Source of the DNA: Halieaceae bacterium
Lineage (GTDB): Bacteria; Pseudomonadota; Gammaproteobacteria; Pseudomonadales; Halieaceae
DNA length: 14,393 nt
Assembly (NCBI GenBank): GCA_003520285.1
Contig: DOVB01000115.1
Span: 1 to 14,393, forward strand
Direction: 5' to 3'
The notes beneath the pieces were generated by a model. It did no database searches. It was not told the DNA's origin and saw only the letters and a list, made by a program, of their open reading frames with translations. Shown piece after piece: positions 1-6,559 of this stretch. A program made the translations under genes and the position numbers. Every line of letters starts with the position of its first letter. Position 1 is the first letter of the stretch.

Positions 1-1188
1 GCCGAGCACGTGCTCGGCAATAATGTTGGCTTGAACTTGGCTCGTACCGCCGCCGATGGTGGCAGAAAAGCTCTGCAAGTAGGCTCGCTGCCAAAACCCT
101 GCCTGCACCGCGTCTGCGTCTTTCACGTAGAGCGTGCCATCCGCTCCCTGCAATCGCACCGCTGTTTGACGCATGTGCCGAGCAAATTCTGTCCATCGAT
201 ACTTAGTCGACAAAGGCAGTGACCATGGAAAATCATTGGTGAGCGCTTGAATCGTAGCGCGCTTCTCGCCAATGCTAATACTTTGGTCACTGATGATGAG
301 CTGCATGAGTTCATCGCGCACTACGGGGTCCTGCAACAGTGGCTGGTCATCGCGTGTCATATCTGTAAGCGACTCGATCATATCCTCGAGCGCGATCCGC
401 ACAAATGACAAACCGCCAGCGGCTCCGGCTTCAGCACCACGCTCGTACTGCAGGGTTTTCATGGCCAGCTGCCAACCCTGCCCCTCTGACCCCATCAGAC
501 AAGAAGCAGGGATTCTGGCATCGTTAAAGTAGGTTTGAGTGAATCCATACTCACCGGTTAACTTCCGGATCGGCCGGGGATCGATACCCGCCACTGTCAT
601 CGGTGCCAGAAAGAAAGATAATCCGTCGTACTTCCGCTCGGCTGCTGGGTTAGTGCGCGCCAGTAAAATCATATACTTGGCAAAGTTACCCATGGTAGTC
701 CAGATTTTACTGCCGTTGATCACGTAATCATCGCCATCACGCACCGCGCGACATTGTGCCGACCCTAAGTCAGAGCCGTGATCAGGTTCCGAGAACCCCT
801 GGCACCAGATATCATCCCCTGTCAGAATGCCTTTGAGATAGCGCGCTTTCTCTTCTTCGGTACCAAGATCATTGATCAATGGACCCGCCCATCCCAAACC
901 TATTACGTTAAACGCAATCGGAACGCCGGCGCGCGCCATCTCTTTGTCGGCAATCGATTGGAAAATGGGTTCTGCACCCTGACCACCATACTGCGTCGGC
1001 CACGCCATGCCCAAGAAACCCGCTGACCACAATTTGTATTGCCACTCACGCAGGAAATCGAGCTGCTGCTCACTACCCACTTCCATAAAGCTTTGCGGGA
1101 GCAAAAAACCCGGGTCTGCAGGCTTATTCGCGGCCAGCCAACCCGCAACTTCTTGCCGAAACTGTTCACACTGAGCTGCCGTCGCCAT
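1..1188 (-). CDS. acyl-CoA dehydrogenase, C terminus cut by window edge
   Basis: FAD-dependent alpha,beta-dehydrogenation of an acyl-CoA thioester, passing electrons to ETF; cytoplasmic. The frame is open from an ATG at 1188 to base 1 (396 codons, no stop). Since family members are about 400 residues long, only a few C-terminal residues should be missing. The N-terminal helical domain is followed by a WCQGFSEPDHGSDL segment (residues about 130-143), typical of the FAD/substrate region, then VINGSKIWTT. The candidate catalytic base is E249 in LQYERG, the helix-G position used by isovaleryl-CoA dehydrogenase. The C-terminal position holding the MCAD glutamate is glycine (IGGGTSQVQ). The start is fixed by AAGGAG six bases upstream. 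It is the second gene of an operon, 10 nt after the gene at 1199-2371. Substrate is unknown; short, branched or dicarboxyl acyl-CoA are all possible. Family assignment is firm, substrate is not. Confidence 0.93.
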   Translation of the reverse strand, partial: MATAAQCEQFRQEVAGWLAANKPADPGFLLPQSFMEVGSEQQLDFLREWQYKLWSAGFLGMAWPTQYGGQGAEPIFQSIADKEMARAGVPIAFNVIGLGWAGPLINDLGTEEEKARYLKGILTGDDIWCQGFSEPDHGSDLGSAQCRAVRDGDDYVINGSKIWTTMGNFAKYMILLARTNPAAERKYDGLSFFLAPMTVAGIDPRPIRKLTGEYGFTQTYFNDARIPASCLMGSEGQGWQLAMKTLQYERGAEAGAAGGLSFVRIALEDMIESLTDMTRDDQPLLQDPVVRDELMQLIISDQSISIGEKRATIQALTNDFPWSLPLSTKYRWTEFARHMRQTAVRLQGADGTLYVKDADAVQAGFWQRAYLQSFSATIGGGTSQVQANIIAEHVLG

Positions 1189-1194
1189 AATAAT

Positions 1195-1200
1195 CTCCTT
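1195..1200 (-). promoter_or_regulatory. Shine-Dalgarno AAGGAG for the downstream acyl-CoA dehydrogenase
   Basis: On the minus strand the stop codon of the upstream dehydrogenase (TAA, 1201-1199) runs into AAGGAG, followed by six bases and the ATG at 1188. The stop codon shares its last two bases with the ribosome binding site, which suggests translational coupling. It also decides the start of the gene at 1-1188. Confidence 0.8.
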
Positions 1201-2371
1201 ATAACTGGTACTGTCGCGCGGCCAAGTCACGCATGATTTCTTCCGAGCCACCGCCAATCGCGTTGACTCGGACCTCGCGGTAGATTCGCTCGATTCGCTG
1301 ACCGCGCAAATACCCAGCGCCACCCAAAATCTGCATAGCTTCGCGAGCACAAAACTCCATGACTTCACTCGCCTGAACCTTCAGTAAGGCAATATCCGCC
1401 GCATTGGGTCGCCCTGCTTCAATTTGTTCATAACAACAGCGAATGTACGCTTGCGTGGCATTCAGCTTTTGTTTCATGCTCGCAATCTTGTGGCGAATCA
1501 CCTGGTGATCAGCCAGACGCTGACCGAAGGTATGTCGTTCACGCGCCCAAGAGACGGCATCTTCTAGACAGACCCGTCCATAGGCCTCCATCGAGGCTGC
1601 CATCCCCATGCGCTCACCATTAAAGTTGTGCATGATGACTTTGAACCCCTGATTTTCCTCACCTATTAGGTGGTCTATGGGAACCCGCACCTCGTCAAAA
1701 TACAAGGTTGCGGTATCTGAACTCCACCATCCCTGCTTCTTATCTAACGCGGTTCTCGAGAATCCGGGGGCATCTGTTGGTATCAGTAACATAGAGACAC
1801 CGCCAGGCCCCGGTCCACCGGTGCGCACCGCGGTACTTACCCAATTGGCCCGCATGCCTCCAGTGATAAAGGTCTTTGAACCGCTCACCACATAGTGATC
1901 GCCCTCTCGGCGCGCTACCGTCTTGAGATTAGCGACGTCTGAACCACCGCCGGGCTCGGTGATGCCGAGTGAAATCCAAGCCTCACCGGCTAACACGGGG
2001 GTGGCAACAGCTTGCTTGATCGCGTCTTGAGCAAAATTGATGACCGGTGGCAAACCGATACTATGGACCATTAAACTCGCGGGTATACCGCCCGCACCCA
2101 ATCGTGCCATTTCTTCGTTCACGATCCATGAATGCCAGACATCGATACCCTCTCGAGTTCCACCGTACTCTTCGGGGTACCCCATACCCAGCAATCCAAT
2201 CTCCGCGGCCTTGGGCCATAGCGTATTCGGAATGTGACCCGACTCTTCCCACTCCTCGATATAAGGCACCACCTCGGTATCAAAGAAACGGCGTAACTGC
2301 TGACGCCATGCCAAATGATCCTCGGTAAAATGAGGATGCTCTAAGCGCGCACTGTCAAAATCCAATGACAT
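1199..2371 (-). CDS. acyl-CoA dehydrogenase
   Basis: A 390-residue FAD-dependent acyl-CoA dehydrogenase that hands electrons to ETF. Visible features: N-terminal helical domain with GLLGMGYPEEYGG; the FAD/substrate segment SLGITEPGGGSDVANL near residues 135-150; VVSGSKTFITGG; candidate catalytic base E253 in NFNGERMGMA, the isovaleryl-CoA dehydrogenase helix-G position; RERHTFGQRLADHQ, the conserved R-x3-FGQ motif contacting FAD; and C-terminal NAIGGGSEEIMRDL, with glycine where MCAD-type enzymes carry glutamate. The start chosen is the ATG at 2371, preceded by GGAG seven bases upstream. The frame stays open to 2500, but that extension lacks family similarity and runs back to the terminator at 2499-2523. 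First gene of a two-gene operon; a dyad (2390-2406) lies just upstream. The paired genes may act in series or as a heteromer, as known for steroid side-chain FadE pairs, though both keep a candidate base here. Confidence 0.94.
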   Translation of the reverse strand: MSLDFDSARLEHPHFTEDHLAWRQQLRRFFDTEVVPYIEEWEESGHIPNTLWPKAAEIGLLGMGYPEEYGGTREGIDVWHSWIVNEEMARLGAGGIPASLMVHSIGLPPVINFAQDAIKQAVATPVLAGEAWISLGITEPGGGSDVANLKTVARREGDHYVVSGSKTFITGGMRANWVSTAVRTGGPGPGGVSMLLIPTDAPGFSRTALDKKQGWWSSDTATLYFDEVRVPIDHLIGEENQGFKVIMHNFNGERMGMAASMEAYGRVCLEDAVSWARERHTFGQRLADHQVIRHKIASMKQKLNATQAYIRCCYEQIEAGRPNAADIALLKVQASEVMEFCAREAMQILGGAGYLRGQRIERIYREVRVNAIGGGSEEIMRDLAARQYQL

Positions 2372-2389
2372 AGGAATCTCCGAGGCCAA

Positions 2390-2406
2390 GATTAGCCAAT
2401 CTAATC
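2390..2406. promoter_or_regulatory. inverted repeat GATTAG-N5-CTAATC, possible LysR-type operator
   Basis: A perfect 6+6 bp dyad with a 5-base centre, 19 bases upstream of the ATG at 2371. Its core fits T-N11-A, the usual pattern of LysR-family binding sites. No LysR-type gene is in the window. The position between the presumed promoter and the start codon could equally suit a repressor or an mRNA hairpin in the 5' leader. Function is inferred from pattern only. Confidence 0.4.
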
Positions 2407-2498
2407 CGTGGGTAAGTATTGTCGTTTTTGAATCTGTACTGTAACAGCTTAGGTCGATTTGGCTAGATCTCCGCCTCTGAAAATCTGAGCGGCGACTC

Positions 2499-2523
2499 AA
2501 AAAAAAAGCCGCATAAAGCGGCT
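2499..2523 (-). terminator. rho-independent terminator after the UrcA-family gene
   Basis: On the minus strand, AGCCGC, a 5-base loop TTTAT, then GCGGCT leads into a run of nine T (complement of 2507-2499). The 6 bp GC-rich stem with a T tract lies 40 nt past the stop of the gene at 2564-2884. It separates that gene from the acyl-CoA dehydrogenase operon, which must therefore have its own promoter within about 2372-2500. Confidence 0.85.
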
Positions 2524-2563
2524 AAAGTAAGACATCCATACCGGGGAGATTTGAATGCCTGTC

Positions 2564-2884
2564 TTACAACTCCTCGAGACGTTTATCGATCACTGACATG
2601 GCGCGAGCACGCGCCTTCTCGAAGCACTCTTGGCCTTTCACAGCACGGCCAACACTGCCGGCTAAACGCGTGCTTTGAGGACCACAGACACTCGCCGCTG
2701 CTCGATCGATTCGCTGTTGCAAGGTGGCTCGCCCTGCAGCAGAGTCTAAATTCAAATCTGCGTAAGAGACCGCAGTGCGCTCAACTTGATCGCCAGATCT
2801 GCCGGCAGCACTCGCATGCGCTGCAGTGGCAACAATGCCGATCGATAAGAAAGCGAGGACCCCGTAACGTAAAATGTGTTTCAT
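2564..2884 (-). CDS. UrcA-family secreted protein
   Basis: A 106-residue protein matching the UrcA family, whose function is unknown. Residues 1-26 form a signal peptide: positively charged MKHILR, a hydrophobic core, and AHA/ASA cleavage sites near residues 24-26. The mature part starts with the family-like VSYADLNLDSAAGRATLQQRI (residues 39-59), then AAASVCGPQ. It has two cysteines, C67 and C87, which could form a disulphide in the periplasm. The rest is predicted helical and basic. The start at 2884 is supported by AGGAG six bases upstream. The gene stands alone, ended by its own terminator (2499-2523) and divergent from hemH. Assignment rests on the recalled VSYADLDL...RI..AA..VC pattern; no biochemical role can be given. 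Confidence 0.82.
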   Translation of the reverse strand: MKHILRYGVLAFLSIGIVATAAHASAAGRSGDQVERTAVSYADLNLDSAAGRATLQQRIDRAAASVCGPQSTRLAGSVGRAVKGQECFEKARARAMSVIDKRLEEL

Positions 2885-3101
2885 CGTATACTCCTGTTAA
2901 CTAGATTGACTGTGCTTGTCCCGCTTCGTTTGCGGCGACTACGGGAGTTACAATAAGGCGCTACCGCTGTGTGTCACAGGGGCGTTCGACGAGTGACCGC
3001 ACTGCCGCGTCAGATGGCCTGTTTTAAGCGATGAGTCGAAAACTGAACCTGAATGGCAAGCACGCCGTATCTATTAACCTTCACTAGAACCGAGTATCTT
3101 C

Positions 3102-4190
3102 ATGAAATATCAGGGCTATAGCGATTACGATCACAGTCAGACGCCGACGGTAGGGGTGCTCATCACCAACCTAGGAACGCCTGAAGCGGCCACCGCGAAA
3201 GCCCTGCGACCTTATCTGAAGCAATTTCTGTGGGATCCTAGGGTAGTAGAAGTGCCTCGACCACTCTGGTGGCTGATTCTCAACGGCATCATTCTGCGAG
3301 TTAGACCGCGACGATCAGCACAGGCCTACCAAGAAGTTTGGACAGATCGGGGCTCACCTTTGATGTACCACACTCATGATCAAGCCCAAGCGCTGCAACA
3401 GGCGCTCAGGGCAAAGTACGGCGACTCGGTTGTGGTCGCTTTCGCGATGCGCTACGGGCAGCCCTCGATCGATACAGCGCTCGAATCACTGCTGAGTAGC
3501 GGCGTCAGAAAACTGATTGTTCTGCCCCTATACCCGCAATATAGTGCCGCGACCACCGGCTCTACTTTCGACGCCATCGCACATAACTTCACATCTCGCC
3601 GCTGGCTGCCTGATCTGCGATTTATCAGCCACTACCACGATCATCCAGTATTTATTGGCGCTATCGCAGAGCGGATTCGGCAACACTGGCATCAGTTCGG
3701 TCGCGCCGACAAGCTTGTTCTGTCCTACCACGGAATGCCGCAGCGTTACCTAGAGCAAGGGGATCCTTACCACTGTGAATGCCACAAGACCACGCGCCTG
3801 ATCGCTGAACAACTCGGATTAGAGTCGTCAGATTATCTCACCACTTTCCAGAGTCGATTCGGGCGTGAGCCATGGTTGCAGCCCTATACCGACGACACAC
3901 TTAAGTCACTTCCCAAACAAGGGATTAAATCTGTGCAGATTATCTGCCCTGGCTTTTCCAGCGACTGTTTGGAAACGATCGAAGAAATCGGTGGTGAGAA
4001 TCGCGAGTATTTTCTAGAGTCGGGAGGGGAGCGCTACGAGTACATTCCCTGCCTGAACTCCGACGCCGACCATATTAACTTGATGCAAACCTTGGTGAGC
4101 GAGCAAGCATCGGACTGGTTGACAAGTCCGCCCTCACAAGATGCTGTGCTCACACAAACACTGGCAGTAAAGATGGGCGCCAAACAGTAA
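3102..4190 (+). CDS. hemH: ferrochelatase
   Basis: Inserts ferrous iron into protoporphyrin IX, the last step of protohaem synthesis. 362 residues, typical of bacterial ferrochelatase. The N-terminal GVLITNLGTPEA (residues about 18-29) is the family opening. Other signatures are AFAMRYGQPSI, LPLYPQYSAATTGSTFD, LSYHGMPQRYLEQGDPY with metal-site H210, and PGFSSDCLETIEEI with the conserved E291. There is no membrane anchor, so it is soluble or peripheral. Cysteines sit at 225, 227 (HCEC), 282, 289 and 317. Some bacterial ferrochelatases carry a [2Fe-2S] cluster, but I cannot say these cysteines match the known ligand spacing. The start codon has only a weak GAG seven bases upstream. It is convergent with the ZIP transporter, with 11 nt between the stops. 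No clear promoter was identified in 2885-3101. Confidence 0.97.
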   Translation: MKYQGYSDYDHSQTPTVGVLITNLGTPEAATAKALRPYLKQFLWDPRVVEVPRPLWWLILNGIILRVRPRRSAQAYQEVWTDRGSPLMYHTHDQAQALQQALRAKYGDSVVVAFAMRYGQPSIDTALESLLSSGVRKLIVLPLYPQYSAATTGSTFDAIAHNFTSRRWLPDLRFISHYHDHPVFIGAIAERIRQHWHQFGRADKLVLSYHGMPQRYLEQGDPYHCECHKTTRLIAEQLGLESSDYLTTFQSRFGREPWLQPYTDDTLKSLPKQGIKSVQIICPGFSSDCLETIEEIGGENREYFLESGGERYEYIPCLNSDADHINLMQTLVSEQASDWLTSPPSQDAVLTQTLAVKMGAKQ

Positions 4191-4201
4191 CGACTTGGCG
4201 C
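4177..4201. terminator. inverted repeat between convergent hemH and ZIP genes
   Basis: GCGCCAA (4177-4183) pairs perfectly with TTGGCGC (4195-4201) across an 11-base loop that contains the hemH stop codon. A 7 bp GC-rich stem at a tail-to-tail junction suggests a shared bidirectional terminator. Neither strand has a proper T tract after the stem, so intrinsic termination would be weak; it may instead act as an mRNA 3' stabiliser. Confidence 0.45.
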
Positions 4202-5053
4202 TTAGTGGAGACCGGCCGGTTCAATAAAGGTAATGCTATACGCGATCACAATACCCACCACAAACGCCAGACTCAGCTTCAGTTTGTCGTGACTGTGAAA
4301 GTGCACCTCTGGCATTAAATCACTCAATGCGATGCAAATGAACGCGCCCGCCGCGAAGGCAAGCGTGCCTCCCAACCAAGCGGAACTCAAACCATCAAAC
4401 GTGGTAAACCCAAGATAGAACAGGACGGCACCGAGCGGACACATGAGCGCAAAACCCATATTAATCAGGTGCTGCTTCTGACGGCTTAGACCCGCCGCGC
4501 GCGTCAGCGTTGCAATGGAGATCGCATCTAGGGGTTTATGCAGAAAAATAGCAATGAACACCCCCAACCCGACCCACGCAGCATGCGTCGCACTGGTCTG
4601 AGCCGCCAACACGACAGCAGCGAGAGCAATGCCATCAACAATAGTGTGCACACTCAAACCGAGCGCAATACCTGCCCAGCTGAAATGACTCACGTGCTGG
4701 GAAGTTTGCTGTGGTGCGTGTAAGTGGTCATGGTGATCACAATGCGCGTGATCAGCCGCCACCGAAAAATCATGCTGATGAAAGTGGAACAAGCGCAGCA
4801 GCAACAGCATCGAAACCAGACCAATCATCAGCCACCAGACCACATCATCAATAGAATACTGAGGGCCAAACTCACCCAAGGAATGTGGCAACAAGTGATA
4901 GAAAGCGACGCCCAGCATAAGTCCTGAGACCGTGCTCATCGCCATTTGAGTGCGGGTGTGTGTCATTGTAATCAGCCGCGGCAACAATCCACCGACATAT
5001 GATCCAAGTGCGATCACGACGCTGTAAAACAACAGAGTATGCCATGCTGTCAT
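4202..5053 (-). CDS. ZIP-family divalent metal transporter
   Basis: An inner-membrane protein of 283 residues that most likely imports zinc or another divalent metal into the cytoplasm. Eight membrane segments fit the ZIP fold. The long cytoplasmic loop between TM3 and TM4 (residues about 90-124) is histidine-rich, with H at 90, 92, 94, 102, 104, 107, 108, 110, 112, 120 and 123. TM4 carries GLSVHTIVDGIALA with H136 and D140. TM5 carries IFLHKPLDAIS with H172 and D176 in place of the common HE/N-x-P-E. SDLMPEVHFHSH lies near residues 244-255. The start at 5053 is the only good ATG before the first membrane segment, but GGAG sits 11 bases away, so the ribosome site is weak. It stands alone, convergent with hemH and divergent from the patatin gene. 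No Zur-like palindrome is obvious upstream. Metal specificity cannot be read from sequence. Confidence 0.93.
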   Translation of the reverse strand: MTAWHTLLFYSVVIALGSYVGGLLPRLITMTHTRTQMAMSTVSGLMLGVAFYHLLPHSLGEFGPQYSIDDVVWWLMIGLVSMLLLLRLFHFHQHDFSVAADHAHCDHHDHLHAPQQTSQHVSHFSWAGIALGLSVHTIVDGIALAAVVLAAQTSATHAAWVGLGVFIAIFLHKPLDAISIATLTRAAGLSRQKQHLINMGFALMCPLGAVLFYLGFTTFDGLSSAWLGGTLAFAAGAFICIALSDLMPEVHFHSHDKLKLSLAFVVGIVIAYSITFIEPAGLH

Positions 5054-5156
5054 TGGGTGAGGGTCTCCACGGGGTCAAGCGATCCAATTTCGTGCGGCAT
5101 TATCACACATCGCCATCTCTCTGTAAGCTCGGTATCATTACAAGGTGCCATTTTTT

Positions 5157-5161
5157 AGGAG
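5157..5161 (+). promoter_or_regulatory. Shine-Dalgarno AGGAG fixing the patatin start
   Basis: AGGAG ends four bases before the ATG at 5166. It lies inside the longer reading frame that would begin with GTG at 5145, so the ATG is preferred as the start. Confidence 0.7.
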
Positions 5162-5165
5162 CATC

Positions 5166-6239
5166 ATGACAGCTTCACCCTTTCCATTAGACATCTTTGC
5201 GGGGCGAATTGCCTACCAGCGTCTGCAAGAGCAGGGCTGGACGGCAGACCTCTTTGATTTACTGCTTGGTGCATCGGGTGGCCCCAAATGGCTGGTGCTC
5301 AGCCAGCTTGATATTGCTTTGCACGACACCCTGCTAAGTCGACGTAGCTCGCCGCTGACCGCGGTAGGATCATCGATCGGTTGTTGGCGCCATGCCTATC
5401 TTGCACAGAGTGATCCGCAGACCGCGATGGAGGCATTTCTGGATCCCTATTTACACCAAACGTATCAGGGTAGACCAACCGCTCGAGAAATCAGTGCAGT
5501 GACGCGGTCAATGCTGTCCGATCTTTTAGGTCGCGAGGGAAAGCAAGCCATTCTGGACGAAACTAGGCTCCGAACTCGCATCGTGACCGCACGAGCACCG
5601 GTTTCGGTGAACCCCAAACGCCCCCTGCGGATGGCATCGCACATGGCGGGCGCAGCGGTGGGTAATGCTGTGTCGCGATCGGTTCTGCAGCGACATTTTC
5701 AGCGCGTGATCTTCCACTCCGGCTCGACACCGCATGAGCCGCTCCCCATCTCGGGATTCAGTACCGAGTTCGTGCCATTAGAGGAGTCGTCTATTGCTCC
5801 TGCTATCCACGCCAGTAGTTCCATTCCCGCCGTGCTCACAGGAGAATCGAACATTCATGGGGCACCACCCGGGCATTATTGGGACGGAGGTATCATTGAT
5901 TACCACTTCGACCTAACCGATTTTTGTGGACCGGGTTTAATCCTGTATCCCCACTTTGCGACCGACCTTACACCGGGGTGGTTTGACAAGATGTGGCGTC
6001 GTCGGAAGCATGATCCCAGAGGAATCGATCACTTAGTGTTACTCGCACCAAACCGGCACTTTGTGAGCAAATTACCCCACGCCAAAATTCCCGACCGGAG
6101 CGATTTTAAACACTTCGACCCAGCCATGCGACAGCGCTACTGGAGTACCGTGGTTGAGCGGAGCACTCACCTTTCTGAAGCGTGGCATCGGGTCGTGGCG
6201 GATCCGAATCCGGTCAGATTTGTGGAGCGACGAACCTGA
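5166..6239 (+). CDS. patatin-like phospholipase
   Basis: A serine acyl-hydrolase of the patatin family, expected to release fatty acids from phospholipids or other esters by a Ser-Asp dyad. 357 residues from the ATG at 5166. LLLGASGGPKW (residues about 33-43) is the glycine-rich oxyanion-hole motif. VGSSIGCW gives the G-x-S-x-G nucleophile elbow with S70. HYWDGGIIDYH gives the D-G-G motif with D240. No signal peptide or membrane segment is evident, so it is probably cytosolic or peripheral at the inner membrane. The C-terminal third (residues about 270-340) is rich in basic and aromatic residues (MWRRRKHDPRG). It is convergent with the small PHA-system gene, 43 nt away, with no recognisable terminator between. 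It does not appear to be in an operon. The exact substrate is unknown. Confidence 0.9.
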   Translation: MTASPFPLDIFAGRIAYQRLQEQGWTADLFDLLLGASGGPKWLVLSQLDIALHDTLLSRRSSPLTAVGSSIGCWRHAYLAQSDPQTAMEAFLDPYLHQTYQGRPTAREISAVTRSMLSDLLGREGKQAILDETRLRTRIVTARAPVSVNPKRPLRMASHMAGAAVGNAVSRSVLQRHFQRVIFHSGSTPHEPLPISGFSTEFVPLEESSIAPAIHASSSIPAVLTGESNIHGAPPGHYWDGGIIDYHFDLTDFCGPGLILYPHFATDLTPGWFDKMWRRRKHDPRGIDHLVLLAPNRHFVSKLPHAKIPDRSDFKHFDPAMRQRYWSTVVERSTHLSEAWHRVVADPNPVRFVERRT

Positions 6240-6282
6240 CACAAGTTGAGCCAAGGTGTAGCGAGAATCACACTCCGCAATC

Positions 6283-6558
6283 TTACGTAACGTGCGTCCG
6301 CAGGTAGTCTGTGATTTCGCGCTCGATGGCGCGCTTCAGTAAACTCAACGCCAGACCCAGCCGCACCTCGATCACCAAATGATCCGACGCCAATTGCAAG
6401 AATCCACTCACGCCGGAACCGATCAAAACGATGCGATCCGGTAGCCACTCTGACTCAACGCCGTATCGCTCTTTGAGCTGAACTGCGAGGGCTCGTGCGG
6501 CACGGTCGATTTCATCGATCGTCATGCTATGCGCGTGTGTCAGCCTTATCACTGCCAC
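6283..6558 (-). CDS. polyhydroxyalkanoic acid system family protein
   Basis: A 91-residue cytosolic protein resembling the small family annotated as polyhydroxyalkanoic acid system (PHA granule region) proteins. Their biochemical role is not established. The family pattern is visible: IRLTHAHS near the N terminus, an alanine-rich helix with ALAVQLKERYG (residues 23-33), W38, VLIGSGVSGFLQL (44-56), VIEVRLGLAL and a C-terminal LKRAIEREITDYL helix. The start chosen is GTG at 6558, since the segment before the first ATG (6525) carries the conserved IR-x-x-HAHS. GTG at 6552 is a close alternative, and neither has a strong ribosome site. The GTG follows the permease stop by one base, so translation is probably coupled to it. 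No phaC, phaP or phaZ is nearby, which is unusual for this family. Confidence 0.8.
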   Translation of the reverse strand: MAVIRLTHAHSMTIDEIDRAARALAVQLKERYGVESEWLPDRIVLIGSGVSGFLQLASDHLVIEVRLGLALSLLKRAIEREITDYLRTHVT

Positions 6559-6559
6559 T

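Noticed and set aside
2372..2500. N-terminal extension of the second acyl-CoA dehydrogenase to an ATG at 2500
   Set aside because: The extra 43 residues have no family similarity, run back to the T tract of the neighbouring terminator, and the ATG at 2371 has a good GGAG.
2551..2904. 117-codon plus-strand frame over the UrcA gene
   Set aside because: Antisense to a gene with signal peptide, ribosome site and terminator; its product shows no recognisable domain.
2967..2979. CTGTG-TGT-CACAG palindrome between the UrcA gene and hemH, as a CRP/FNR site
   Set aside because: The half-site spacing (3 bases) does not fit TGTGA-N6-TCACA or TTGAT-N4-ATCAA; probably chance.
5145..5165. GTG start seven codons before the patatin ATG
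   Set aside because: The ribosome binding site AGGAG lies inside this extension, directly before the ATG at 5166.
5054..5165. Zur-like site before the ZIP gene (GTGATAATGCC on the minus strand)
   Set aside because: Only a weak half-match is seen, without the dyad expected of a Zur box.
6240..6282. Terminator between the patatin and PHA-system genes
   Set aside because: Only short GTGT/ACAC and TTACGTAA symmetries occur; no GC-rich stem with a T tract.
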